A DNA stretch of 64,000 bases from Enterovibrio sp045679545 (GTDB lineage: Bacteria > Pseudomonadota > Gammaproteobacteria > Enterobacterales > Vibrionaceae), in NCBI RefSeq assembly GCF_045679545.1, contig NZ_CP166194.1, positions 1,674,001 to 1,738,000 of the forward strand, read 5' to 3'. Positions 1 through 7,104 of this stretch are shown here, one piece after another; positions within the stretch are counted from its first letter, which is position 1; each line of letters starts with the position of its first letter. Under the pieces are notes generated by a model. It ran no database searches and had not been told where the DNA came from. It saw nothing but the letters and a program-made list of their open reading frames with translations. The position numbers were made by a program, and so were the translations under genes.

Positions 1-78
1 TTACTTAGTGTTATTGCATGGCCAATGATGGGAAATAGAAAGCTTCACATTTTCAGCGAGGAAGGGCGTGCATCATGA
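1..78 (+). CDS. C-terminal end of a probable sortase substrate protein (partial)
   Basis: An open frame runs in from the left edge and stops with TGA at 76-78. Only 25 residues are visible: a short hydrophobic stretch followed by a basic, polar tail. Its stop overlaps the sortase start at 75 by four bases, so the two genes are translationally coupled. Class GN sortases are typically encoded directly downstream of a large VIT/vWA-domain target protein with a C-terminal sorting signal. I infer that identity from position only, because the diagnostic domains and the sorting motif lie outside the window. Confidence 0.6.
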   Translation, partial: LLSVIAWPMMGNRKLHIFSEEGRAS

Positions 79-755
79 ACCCACAAATATTGAAGAAGGG
101 TATTCGCCGCTTTTTGCCACAAACACCGGCTCAGTGTTTACTGATAGCTGCCATTTTATGTGGAGTGACGCTGATGGCCAATGGACTCTATATCAAAGCC
201 AAAGCGCAGTTTGCGCAATTGCTTATCAGCCATGCGTGGGAGCAACAAAAACTCACTGGCAATAACCACAAGCCTTGGCCATGGGCTGATACATATCCGA
301 TAGCGAGGTTGTCATTACAAGATCAAACGTCCAGTTGGGTGCTTTCTGGTGCGAATGCGCGAAACCTCGCGTTTGGACCGACGTTACAAACACACACTGC
401 TGCACCAGGTAGAAAAGGGAACGTGGTGGTATTCGGCCATAACGACACCCATTTCTCGGGGCTGTCCTCGATAGCTCTAGGGGACGAACTCAACCTAGAA
501 ACGCGTGCTGGAACTAAGGTTTTCTATCAAGTGACGGATGTGGCTATCGTGCATGAATCGGAAACAGAATGGGCAGACAATACGCCAGATGATCGCATCA
601 CACTGATCACATGTTATCCGTTTGATTCATTAACATTTAACGGGCCAATGCGGTATATTGTCGTCGCCAAGCCGATTCAACCCGAAATCGACTTAGATGA
701 TTTCTCCCCAACGGAATTCTATACCCGTCATCACACTAATAAGTTGTGGCTTTAA
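75..755 (+). CDS. Class GN (proteobacterial) sortase
   Basis: This is a 226-residue transpeptidase that would cleave a C-terminal sorting signal on a partner protein and attach it at the cell envelope. A basic N-terminus is followed by one membrane segment (about residues 20-38), which anchors the enzyme facing the periplasm. The sortase catalytic residues are recognisable: His122 in VVFGHNDTHF, Cys180 in TLITC, and Arg193 in GPMRYIVVA. The start is supported by a GAGGAAGG ribosome site and by the ATGA overlap with the upstream gene. That upstream reading frame is the likely dedicated substrate. Gram-negative sortases of this type occur in marine proteobacteria, and the one-sortase/one-substrate arrangement is family knowledge. 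Confidence 0.85.
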   Translation: MNPQILKKGIRRFLPQTPAQCLLIAAILCGVTLMANGLYIKAKAQFAQLLISHAWEQQKLTGNNHKPWPWADTYPIARLSLQDQTSSWVLSGANARNLAFGPTLQTHTAAPGRKGNVVVFGHNDTHFSGLSSIALGDELNLETRAGTKVFYQVTDVAIVHESETEWADNTPDDRITLITCYPFDSLTFNGPMRYIVVAKPIQPEIDLDDFSPTEFYTRHHTNKLWL

Positions 756-1056
756 AAACAACACGTATAATGCACTATAACTTAGATCTTAAAGGTAAAT
801 AATCCTACTTAAGATGCTGAAACCATGACAGATTATCAAATGACTTAATTTTGATAATTCTGGTAATTTAAGCCTATTAAACATACGGTTAGCGAGAGTA
901 ATAGATGAGAGGCATCTCTAGAAACGGATGACTCACTAATGAAACACCATGTATATGGATCGCATTTTTCAGGTCTATATCGCAGTATTTCTTTCAAAAG
1001 GGCGGCTATAGGCAAATCATATATTCAACAAAAAACATAATAAAAGAGTCTATTCT
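756..1056. other. Intergenic region with an inverted repeat
   Basis: This 301-base AT-rich stretch separates the sortase from the phosphotransferase-like gene. I see no convincing gene in it. It holds a perfect 9-bp inverted repeat, ATTATCAAA at 832-840 and TTTGATAAT at 850-858, with a 9-base spacer. No U-run follows, so it could be an operator or a weak transcript end. The promoter of the gene at 1057 should also lie here, but I cannot fix its position. Confidence 0.5.
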
Positions 1057-1590
1057 ATGCGCCCAAATCTTATTGTTCTCGACGGTCCATCAGGGGCTGG
1101 AAAAACAACGCTCTCAAAAGCACTGCAACAAACATTGCTGCCTGATAATTGGTTGTACTTCTCAATCGATACTTTGCTTTATGCCATGCCGCCGTCTGTA
1201 TTGGCGCGCTGCAATCAGGAGAATGATTGGCCATCTGTCGATATCAACGCTTTAATGACAGGCGCTTTTGCTTGTGTTGATGCTTTACTGAAAACAGGCA
1301 ACAAGGTCATTTTCGATGCCGTGATCTCCACACCAACACGCGCGCTGCAAATGGATTTGGCCTTTGATCAGCACGAACGTTTTTACGTTGGTGTGAATTG
1401 CGAACTGGCCGAACTCGAACGCCGCACTCGTCAGCGTGAAGATCGCACATTGGAAGAAGTGAGGCACGGTTTTGCCACATCACCATTTCATCTTCAATAC
1501 GATCTTGAAATCGACAGTACTTCGACGTCTGTGAAAGAACTAGCAACCATTGTTGCTGCCACTATGTATGAGCAAAAACACGACGTGTAA
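1057..1590 (+). CDS. Chloramphenicol phosphotransferase-like P-loop kinase
   Basis: This 177-residue protein has a Walker A motif, GPSGAGKT, at residues 10-17 and the small single-domain layout of the chloramphenicol 3-O-phosphotransferase-like family. That family is related to shikimate and adenylate kinases. It also has a TRQREDRT-type arginine-rich lid segment around residues 128-135, and a conserved FDAV strand near residue 105 that probably acts as Walker B. The natural substrate of chromosomal members is usually unknown, so a resistance role should not be assumed. The start follows an AAAGAG-like ribosome site. It is a monocistronic gene between the sortase and a GNAT acetyltransferase. 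Confidence 0.75.
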   Translation: MRPNLIVLDGPSGAGKTTLSKALQQTLLPDNWLYFSIDTLLYAMPPSVLARCNQENDWPSVDINALMTGAFACVDALLKTGNKVIFDAVISTPTRALQMDLAFDQHERFYVGVNCELAELERRTRQREDRTLEEVRHGFATSPFHLQYDLEIDSTSTSVKELATIVAATMYEQKHDV

Positions 1591-1699
1591 TCGATGGCTT
1601 TCATTTTATCGCCTTGGTTTTGAATCTGGGCATTCCAACAGAGCGTCTCTTTTTATAACCAACATACTTTGTTAATGAGAAATACCTGGTTGGAAAACG

Positions 1700-2161
1700 A
1701 TGACTTTTATTTATCACTCAGACAGACCTGAATTTCTGCCGCTTGTCGCCAAGTGGTACTTCAATGAATGGGGCGTAATCTCAAACGCGTCACTTGAAGA
1801 TTTCACGAACAAGCTCAGTGACTACCTCAACACCGATAAAATCCCACTACTTGTTCTCGTCATGGACGGAGAAATTGCTGTCGGTGCAGCGCATTTGCGC
1901 TTCCATGAAATGAGTATCTATCCAGACAAAGAGCATTGGATAGGGGGCGTATATGTTGATCAAGCTTATCGCGGAAAACACATCGCATCTGCACTCGTCA
2001 CTAAGATAGAAGAAATCGCATTAACGCATGGCGTTCAACATCTGCACCTACAAACCGAGCAACTCGACGGCGGCCTATACGCGAAATTAGGTTGGCAGGA
2101 GATCGAACAAGTTGAAAGTCGAGGAGTGAATGTGTCGGTTCGGGTTAAGTCGTTAACTTGA
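1700..2161 (+). CDS. GNAT-family N-acetyltransferase
   Basis: This 153-residue single-domain protein has the GNAT acetyl-CoA binding region: the strand IGGVYVDQAYRG (about residues 80-91) followed by a K-H-I-A-S-A-L helix. This matches the usual V-x-x-x-x-R/Q-G-x-G/A signature, although the second glycine is replaced (RGKHIA). A later YAKLGW segment is also typical of GNATs. The substrate cannot be read from the sequence. The ribosome site (GGAAAA) is weak. It is the last recognisable gene before the gene-poor dif region. Confidence 0.8.
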   Translation: MTFIYHSDRPEFLPLVAKWYFNEWGVISNASLEDFTNKLSDYLNTDKIPLLVLVMDGEIAVGAAHLRFHEMSIYPDKEHWIGGVYVDQAYRGKHIASALVTKIEEIALTHGVQHLHLQTEQLDGGLYAKLGWQEIEQVESRGVNVSVRVKSLT

Positions 2162-2385
2162 CAGGATAAACAAGAGTGTTACCGTGTCACTTTTTAGAGG
2201 TAATTTTACCTCAATGAATCTAGAGAATCGATGAACCACACATAGCCGGCTTTTATTAGTCAATTTATCATGCGTCGGTATCCACGGTGCAGCTTTCATT
2301 CGTTGGCCGCTGCGGAGCGCTTCAATTGGTGCAGGCGGTTCTCACGAGCTTGCGTTCCGTAAATTCATTCGTGCTTTGAAGGTTA

Positions 2386-2407
2386 CGATATGGGTTGCGC
2401 CATATCG
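2386..2407. repeat. Perfect 8-bp inverted repeat
   Basis: CGATATGG at 2386-2393 and CCATATCG at 2400-2407 are exact inverted complements separated by GTTGCG. There is no T-run on either side, so a rho-independent terminator is unlikely. The function is unknown; it could be a protein-binding site. Confidence 0.5.
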
Positions 2408-2470
2408 GATCTTCATCAGTGCACTTATCAAAAATCTATTTGATTTGATAAACAGTTAATACTGTTAGCA

Positions 2471-2650
2471 ATGGTTCAGAGAATAGTGAGTTCCAAGCGC
2501 GAGCCAGTGAAACCAGTGAAACCAGTGAAACCAGTTTACGAAAACTATCAATCGGTGAACACCAAAGAACATGACAACAAAGTTAGAACCAAAATCGCGA
2601 TCAGCAAAAACAAAAAAGAAACTGCAACAAAACAACACCAACAAAGATGA
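2471..2650 (+). CDS. Possible small basic protein with a VKP repeat (doubtful)
   Basis: An ATG-to-TGA frame encodes 59 residues rich in Lys, Asn and Gln, with the repeated tripeptide VKP three times near residue 12-21. The repeat comes from a 9-bp DNA tandem repeat, which stays in frame. No good ribosome site precedes the ATG. A palindrome, AACAGT-TAAT-ACTGTT (2451-2466), ends four bases before it. I recognise no family. It could be a real small protein or a chance frame in AT-rich DNA. Confidence 0.25.
   Translation: MVQRIVSSKREPVKPVKPVKPVYENYQSVNTKEHDNKVRTKIAISKNKKETATKQHQQR
2504..2535. repeat. 9-bp tandem repeat, about 3.5 copies
   Basis: The unit CCAGTGAAA occurs at 2504-2512, 2513-2521 and 2522-2530 without mismatches, followed by a partial copy, CCAGT, at 2531-2535. 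Because the unit is a multiple of three, slippage here would not disrupt the doubtful 59-codon frame that contains it. Confidence 0.9.
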
Positions 2651-2733
2651 TACAGGCAAGGTTTAAGATCGCTGAAAGAATGAGCAATAGATCAGATCCA
2701 GGCCAAACCGTACTATATTATCTACCACACCAC

Positions 2734-2761
2734 ACTTCGCATTATGTATATTATGTTAAAT
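2734..2761 (+). other. dif: dif chromosome dimer resolution site (XerC/XerD)
   Basis: The 28-bp site has an XerC arm ACTTCGCATTA (2734-2744), a 6-bp centre TGTATA (2745-2750), and an XerD arm TTATGTTAAAT (2751-2761). The XerD arm and centre are identical to E. coli dif as I remember it. By my count 24 of 28 bases match E. coli dif and 25 of 28 match V. cholerae dif1. XerCD, activated by FtsK, resolves chromosome dimers here at division. The site marks the replication terminus, and in vibrios it is also the integration target of Xer-exploiting elements such as CTX phage. No second copy was found nearby, so no integrated element is evident. Confidence 0.9.
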
Positions 2762-2883
2762 AAGATATGCGTGAGATTGAAATGTTGTCCTCTCATGCCA
2801 CCAAGTCCTCTCTTTTCTCATTAGATTCAGTCTATTGAACGTAATTGTCTATTTACCATAAAGTATATAATTACTAGCGTATT

Positions 2884-2921
2884 AAGAAGTTCATCTGGAA
2901 ACTGGTTCCAACTGACTTCTT
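2884..2921. repeat. Nested stem-loop downstream of dif
   Basis: An outer 7-bp stem, AAGAAGT (2884-2890) with ACTTCTT (2915-2921), encloses an inner 5-bp stem, TGGAA (2896-2900) with TTCCA (2906-2910). The internal loop and the apical loop are each about five bases. This is a well-formed imperfect hairpin with no gene around it. It might belong to a small RNA or a binding site; I recognise no family. Confidence 0.45.
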
Positions 2922-2945
2922 CATCGCCTAACAATTATAAGTAAC

Positions 2946-2973
2946 AAGCAGCCAATATACCTGTTGGCTGCTT
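2946..2973. repeat. Perfect 10-bp hairpin
   Basis: AAGCAGCCAA (2946-2955) and TTGGCTGCTT (2964-2973) form a perfect 10-bp stem with an 8-base loop. Only a short, interrupted T-rich stretch follows. It could be a weak transcription terminator, perhaps for a transcript including the preceding nested hairpin. Confidence 0.5.
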
Positions 2974-3140
2974 AGCTTTGGATTTCCTTCCTGTTTGGCC
3001 AACGATGTCGCCGGTGATTTCTACCGTCATCTTGAAAAGCATGCTGTATGCTTGATAGTGAAACACGTTCGACCAATCGTTTTTTCCGACGCTTTCTATA
3101 CTCTTATCACTCCGTTCATCAGCCCAGAATTCGATTCGAT

Positions 3141-4118
3141 ATGTTTCCCTATGAGCGTGCCAGAGGCTTACTTTTTTCATTGGGCATGAGTTTGCCGATT
3201 TTATATGGCGCTCTCGCTCAAGATGATGTGCGAGCAGCCTTTATGACATTGGGCGCGCTTTTGGCGTTGCTGCTTGACCCTCGCAGCCAAGCGCTTAAAC
3301 AGATCGCCGCTATCGTGACCGGCGTGCTCGCCGTTATTATTTCAGCCGCTTTGGGTTTGACTCTAGTTGGCCATCATCAGCTTGCGATTGCAGCACTTTT
3401 GATCTTTGGCTTCCTAGCCGGTCAACCCAAGCCCGAACATGCCTATTGGGGATTGCTCGGAAAATATCTCGCAACGGCATTGTTGTTAGCCCAGTTGGGG
3501 TTTCCGGCATCACCATCCATTGGCGTCGCGTATTTTTCTGGTGCCTTGTTAGCGTTAGTGCTCATTCTCTTGCAAGGCTGGCTGTATAAAACGGATGAAA
3601 TTGCGCATTCACCCAACAATGAATTTTTCCAAATCATTAAGGGTGATACTAATGGGCCTTTGTACGGACTCACTTTGCCTCTAACAATATTGGCGGCGAC
3701 CATAAGCGCTGATTGGCTGCATGTAACCCAACCGGGCTGGGTTGGCTTAACCATATTGTTCGTTATGCACATTAATGATCGGCTTTCATGGCACCATCTG
3801 TGGGATCGAATCGTGGGCACCCTTTTGGGTATTGTCATTGCTTACATTGCTGTTCGCTATATTGACCAAATCGGTTTGGCCATCGTCGTCGCGCTTTTTG
3901 CTTTTTGGATCCCTTACAGCCTTCGTAAAAGCTATTTACTCTTTAGTCTAGCCATTACGGTGACAGTCATGGTGGCAATTAACTTTGCCTTATTGCCCAA
4001 AGGTGATTTACAGCTAATGAGCTGGCGCTTTTTCGATACGGTCATTGGGTGTTTTTGGGTGGCGGTCGCGCTCATCATTACGCATGGCCTCCATGCGAGA
4101 AAAGCAAAACTCGATTAG
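3141..4118 (+). CDS. FUSC-like integral membrane protein
   Basis: The protein has two blocks of hydrophobic helices separated by a hydrophilic region around the middle (near TDEIAHSPNNEFF). This is the layout of the fusaric acid resistance (FUSC)/aromatic-acid exporter-like families. The substrate is unknown. I chose the ATG at 3141, giving 325 residues beginning MFPYERARG, because homologous proteins start close to the first membrane segment. The open frame extends upstream to an ATG at 3048, and neither start has a clear ribosome site. Its TAG stop overlaps by three bases with the stop of the convergent phosphatase gene (4115). Confidence 0.65.
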   Translation: MFPYERARGLLFSLGMSLPILYGALAQDDVRAAFMTLGALLALLLDPRSQALKQIAAIVTGVLAVIISAALGLTLVGHHQLAIAALLIFGFLAGQPKPEHAYWGLLGKYLATALLLAQLGFPASPSIGVAYFSGALLALVLILLQGWLYKTDEIAHSPNNEFFQIIKGDTNGPLYGLTLPLTILAATISADWLHVTQPGWVGLTILFVMHINDRLSWHHLWDRIVGTLLGIVIAYIAVRYIDQIGLAIVVALFAFWIPYSLRKSYLLFSLAITVTVMVAINFALLPKGDLQLMSWRFFDTVIGCFWVAVALIITHGLHARKAKLD

Positions 4119-5026
4119 TCTGTGTCCATGTTTAGGCACAACTCTCCTCGCCCCTTCAGCCATTCGAGCCATTGCTGGTAACCATCCGTTGTTGACGCTG
4201 CGATAACACTTCGCGGCAACAAGCTGCTTTCAAAAACAGCGTGACCATCAAAACTTGATGAACAACCGCCCGCTTCTCTTAATAGCAATTCGCCGGCGGC
4301 ATAATCCCAAAGCATCTGGCTACCATGCAAATAGATCTGGCATCGGTTTGCGGCAATCCAGCACCAATCCAGCGCACTTGCGCCAAAACTTCGTTGTGAC
4401 CGATACGGCGGATCTGTTGCCAGTTTTGATGCCAAATGACGAGGTAACCGTTTGAAATCTATTAAAGCGGTAGCAGTTTTTAAGGTATTGCTGTGCTTAA
4501 CAGAATGCACAAAACTTTGCCCATTGATATGTGCGCCGCTGCCTTTAAATGCAAAAAACGATTCATCTCGGTTTGGGTCATGAACCAAACTCATCACCAC
4601 TTGGCCTTCAAAGACTAAGGCCAATGATGTACAAAAGTAAGGTATACCTGCTGCAAAATTTCCCGTTCCATCTATCGGGTCCAACACCCATGCCGCATTG
4701 TCCAAGTGCGAAAAGACGGAGGCATGTTGTAATGCGGTTTGCTCCTCACCCAACACGGGAATATTGGGCCAATATGTTTCCAGCGTCTCGACCAATCGCT
4801 GCTGCATTTGTTTGTCTGCAAGCGTGACGAGCGAACCATCCACTTTTTGTGAAATCGCCTGGTGGTCATGGTTCAAAGCAAACTTGGGTAAAACGATGTC
4901 GTTGGCAGCTTGGCTGACCATGTCTCTCAATATCAGCCAAGCTGTGCCTATTGGCATGTTGAGTCGCTGCTCAACGTGATGTTTAATGAGTACAGCATTT
5001 TTCTGACGTTTCGTTCGGCAGCTCAT
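4115..5026 (-). CDS. Inositol monophosphatase-family phosphatase, last gene of the cbbA operon
   Basis: This 303-residue Mg-dependent, lithium-sensitive-type sugar phosphatase has all the family metal-binding motifs: GEE (about residue 93), DPIDGTGNF (about 117-125) and WDYAAGELLLREAGG (about 240-254). The superfamily includes inositol monophosphatase, CysQ and FBPase. The start is fixed by a strong GGAGG site four bases upstream. It lies 39 bases after fbp and on the same strand, so it is probably cotranscribed with the Calvin genes. Its substrate is not readable from sequence. Candidates include a sugar bisphosphate, inositol phosphate, or 3'-phosphoadenosine 5'-phosphate. It is convergent with the FUSC gene. 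Confidence 0.8.
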   Translation of the reverse strand: MSCRTKRQKNAVLIKHHVEQRLNMPIGTAWLILRDMVSQAANDIVLPKFALNHDHQAISQKVDGSLVTLADKQMQQRLVETLETYWPNIPVLGEEQTALQHASVFSHLDNAAWVLDPIDGTGNFAAGIPYFCTSLALVFEGQVVMSLVHDPNRDESFFAFKGSGAHINGQSFVHSVKHSNTLKTATALIDFKRLPRHLASKLATDPPYRSQRSFGASALDWCWIAANRCQIYLHGSQMLWDYAAGELLLREAGGCSSSFDGHAVFESSLLPRSVIAASTTDGYQQWLEWLKGRGELCLNMDTD

Positions 5027-5065
5027 TGCACCTCCATAACCTTACAATAACCAACAATATTTCAG

Positions 5066-6118
5066 TCAGTTAGCCAATTGTTTGTACGGTGGATTGCCTT
5101 CAAGTTCTTCGTCCATTTCAATGTGATATCGATGGATCCGCTCTACTTCTTCTTTTGCACCGAGCATGACGGGAATACGTTGATGAAGCTTATCTGGGCA
5201 AACGCCCATTACTCTTTCACGACCCGTTGATGAAGCACCGCCCGCTTGTTCAATGATAAAGCTCATCGGATTGGCTTCGTACAATAGGCGCAATCTTCCC
5301 TCGGTCACGTTCTCTCTATTGTCTCTCGGGTACATGAAAATCCCGCCGCGCATAAGAATGCGGTGAACTTCTGCCACCATAGATGCCACCCATCGCGTAT
5401 TAAAATCTCGCCCTCGCGGACCATCAGTTCCTGCAACCACTTCATCAATGTAACGTTTGACCGCCGGTTCCCAATGGCGTTGATTAGACATATTGATCGC
5501 AAATTCACTGGTTGATGCTGGGATCTTCAGTTTTGGGTGCGTCAAAATGAACTCGCCGATGTCTTGATCGAGCGTGAATCCGTTAACGCCTTGGCCTGTC
5601 GTGAGCACCAAATTTGTTGCGGGGCCATAAAGCACATACCCTGCGCAGACTTGGCGAACGCCAGGTTGCAAAAAATGCTCTTCACGTGGTGCTGAAATGT
5701 TTTCCGGACAACGTAAAATCGAAAAGATGGTGCCAATCGACACATTGACCTCTGTGTTTGATGAGCCGTCAAGCGGATCAAAAACCAACAAGTATTTTCC
5801 TGTTGGATATTTCGAGGGGATGGGATATACCTCTTCCATCTCTTCCGATGCCATACCTGCAAGATGCCCAGACCATTCAAGTGCGCGCAACATGATGTCG
5901 TTAGAGATAATATCGAGTTTCTTTTGCGTTTCTCCCTGAACGTTTTCGGTTTCTGCGCTGCCAAGTACATTAATCAATTGGCCGCGATTCACATCATCTG
6001 AAATCTCTTTGCACGCGGTGACAATGGCACTGAGCAACAAGGTAAACTCCCCTGTTGATTCTGGAATTCGGCGCTGCTCTTCGATAATAAAGCGTGTAAA
6101 TGTCATGCCCTTTCTCAT
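5066..6118 (-). CDS. fbp: Class 1 fructose-1,6-bisphosphatase
   Basis: The enzyme hydrolyses fructose-1,6-bisphosphate to fructose-6-phosphate in the regenerative half of the Calvin cycle and in gluconeogenesis. The metal-binding signature FDPLDGSSNTEVNVSIGT (about residues 120-137) identifies the class 1 family, and 350 residues is near the usual length. I placed the start at 6118 because an AAGGAG site lies seven bases upstream. The open frame could extend to 6178, but that would overlap prkB without a ribosome site. It follows prkB by 10 bases. The gene would be called cbbF in Calvin-cycle nomenclature. Confidence 0.93.
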   Translation of the reverse strand: MRKGMTFTRFIIEEQRRIPESTGEFTLLLSAIVTACKEISDDVNRGQLINVLGSAETENVQGETQKKLDIISNDIMLRALEWSGHLAGMASEEMEEVYPIPSKYPTGKYLLVFDPLDGSSNTEVNVSIGTIFSILRCPENISAPREEHFLQPGVRQVCAGYVLYGPATNLVLTTGQGVNGFTLDQDIGEFILTHPKLKIPASTSEFAINMSNQRHWEPAVKRYIDEVVAGTDGPRGRDFNTRWVASMVAEVHRILMRGGIFMYPRDNRENVTEGRLRLLYEANPMSFIIEQAGGASSTGRERVMGVCPDKLHQRIPVMLGAKEEVERIHRYHIEMDEELEGNPPYKQLAN

Positions 6119-6128
6119 GCTGAACTCC

Positions 6129-7055
6129 TTAAATCGCTGGCTCGCGTTTGGCGAATCTATCGTGGGTTGTTGCAACACTCACACGATTAGAGCCGTTCAA
6201 AACCAGCTCCTCAATCAATGGCTGAATGATGAGTTCCATTGCCAACCCCATTTTGCCGCCAGGGACGACAATGTTGTTGCGACGTGACATGAATGAACCA
6301 TGAACCATGTTGAGCAGGTTGGAAAAATCCACGCCTGTTTTCTTGGGATCTCTAAAGCGGATCACCACCATGCTTTCATCCAGCGTAGGAATATCGCGAG
6401 CGATAAACGGGTTTGACGTATCCACCATAGGGACACGCTGAAAGTTAATGTCCGTTAGTGAAAATTGCGGCGTTATAAAATGCACGTAATCATGCATGCG
6501 ACGAAGAATAGTGTCCGTCACGGCTTCTCGGCTGTAGCCGCGCACATGGGTATCGCGATGAATTTTCTGTATCCATTCTAAGTTCACAATGGGAACCACA
6601 CCGATCAGCAAATCGACAAACCGCGCGACATTGCTTTTTTCAGTCACCACACCGCCATGCAAACCTTCATAAAACAACAGATCTGATCCTTCAGGAATAG
6701 GTGACCAAGGCGTAAACGTCCCCACTTTTTGGCTATGAAGTTGCGCTTCATCTTCGTTGTGAATGTAGTAACGACGAAGTGCCGAACCTGATTCTGAATA
6801 GGCTTTAAAGGTCTTTTCTAGTTGTTCGAAATCATTGCCATCGGAACCAAAATGACTAAGGTTTTTGCCTTTGTCATAAGCGCGTTTGAGTCGTTCACGC
6901 ATTTCAACTCTGTCGTAGCGGTGATAGCTGTCTCCTTCAATGATGGCGGCATTAAAGTGGTTGCGACGGAATATTTGCTCCATGGCATTTTTCACTGTCG
7001 ACGTTCCTGCTCCTGAGGATCCTGTCACGGCAACAATAGGATGTTTAACTGACAT
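6129..7055 (-). CDS. prkB: Phosphoribulokinase (bacterial type)
   Basis: The enzyme phosphorylates ribulose-5-phosphate with ATP to give ribulose-1,5-bisphosphate, the RuBisCO substrate. The 308-residue length fits the octameric proteobacterial class. The Walker A loop TGSSGAGTST is at residues 11-20, followed by the EGDSYHRYDR segment (about 40-49) and the YEGLHGG motif (about 130). The order cbbA-prkB-fbp on one strand, with gaps under 60 bases, makes an operon transcribed away from cbbL. Many proteobacteria use the symbol cbbP for this gene in a RuBisCO context. Confidence 0.94.
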   Translation of the reverse strand: MSVKHPIVAVTGSSGAGTSTVKNAMEQIFRRNHFNAAIIEGDSYHRYDRVEMRERLKRAYDKGKNLSHFGSDGNDFEQLEKTFKAYSESGSALRRYYIHNEDEAQLHSQKVGTFTPWSPIPEGSDLLFYEGLHGGVVTEKSNVARFVDLLIGVVPIVNLEWIQKIHRDTHVRGYSREAVTDTILRRMHDYVHFITPQFSLTDINFQRVPMVDTSNPFIARDIPTLDESMVVIRFRDPKKTGVDFSNLLNMVHGSFMSRRNNIVVPGGKMGLAMELIIQPLIEELVLNGSNRVSVATTHDRFAKREPAI

Positions 7056-7104
7056 AACTGCACTCCTTGGCGTATTTCTTGTATTTATATTCTGATGTCT
7101 TGCT

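Larger units (their letters stand above)
2162..3140. other. Gene-poor terminus region surrounding dif
   Basis: This stretch of nearly 1 kb contains no well-supported protein gene. It holds, from left to right, a hairpin at 2386-2407, a palindrome at 2451-2466, a doubtful 59-codon frame with a 9-bp tandem repeat, the dif site, and two further hairpins at 2884-2921 and 2946-2973. A longer frame of the downstream FUSC gene could begin at 3048. The low gene density is consistent with an unselected or repeatedly invaded interval beside the chromosome dimer resolution site. Confidence 0.6.

Noticed and set aside
1057..1590. Calling the kinase a chloramphenicol resistance gene
   Set aside because: The family likeness is to CPT-type kinases in general, and chromosomal members need not act on chloramphenicol.
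2465..2659. A 64-codon minus-strand frame across the 9-bp repeat
   Set aside because: Its composition (Phe, Trp and His runs) is the complement of the repeat and A-rich DNA, and no ribosome site precedes it.
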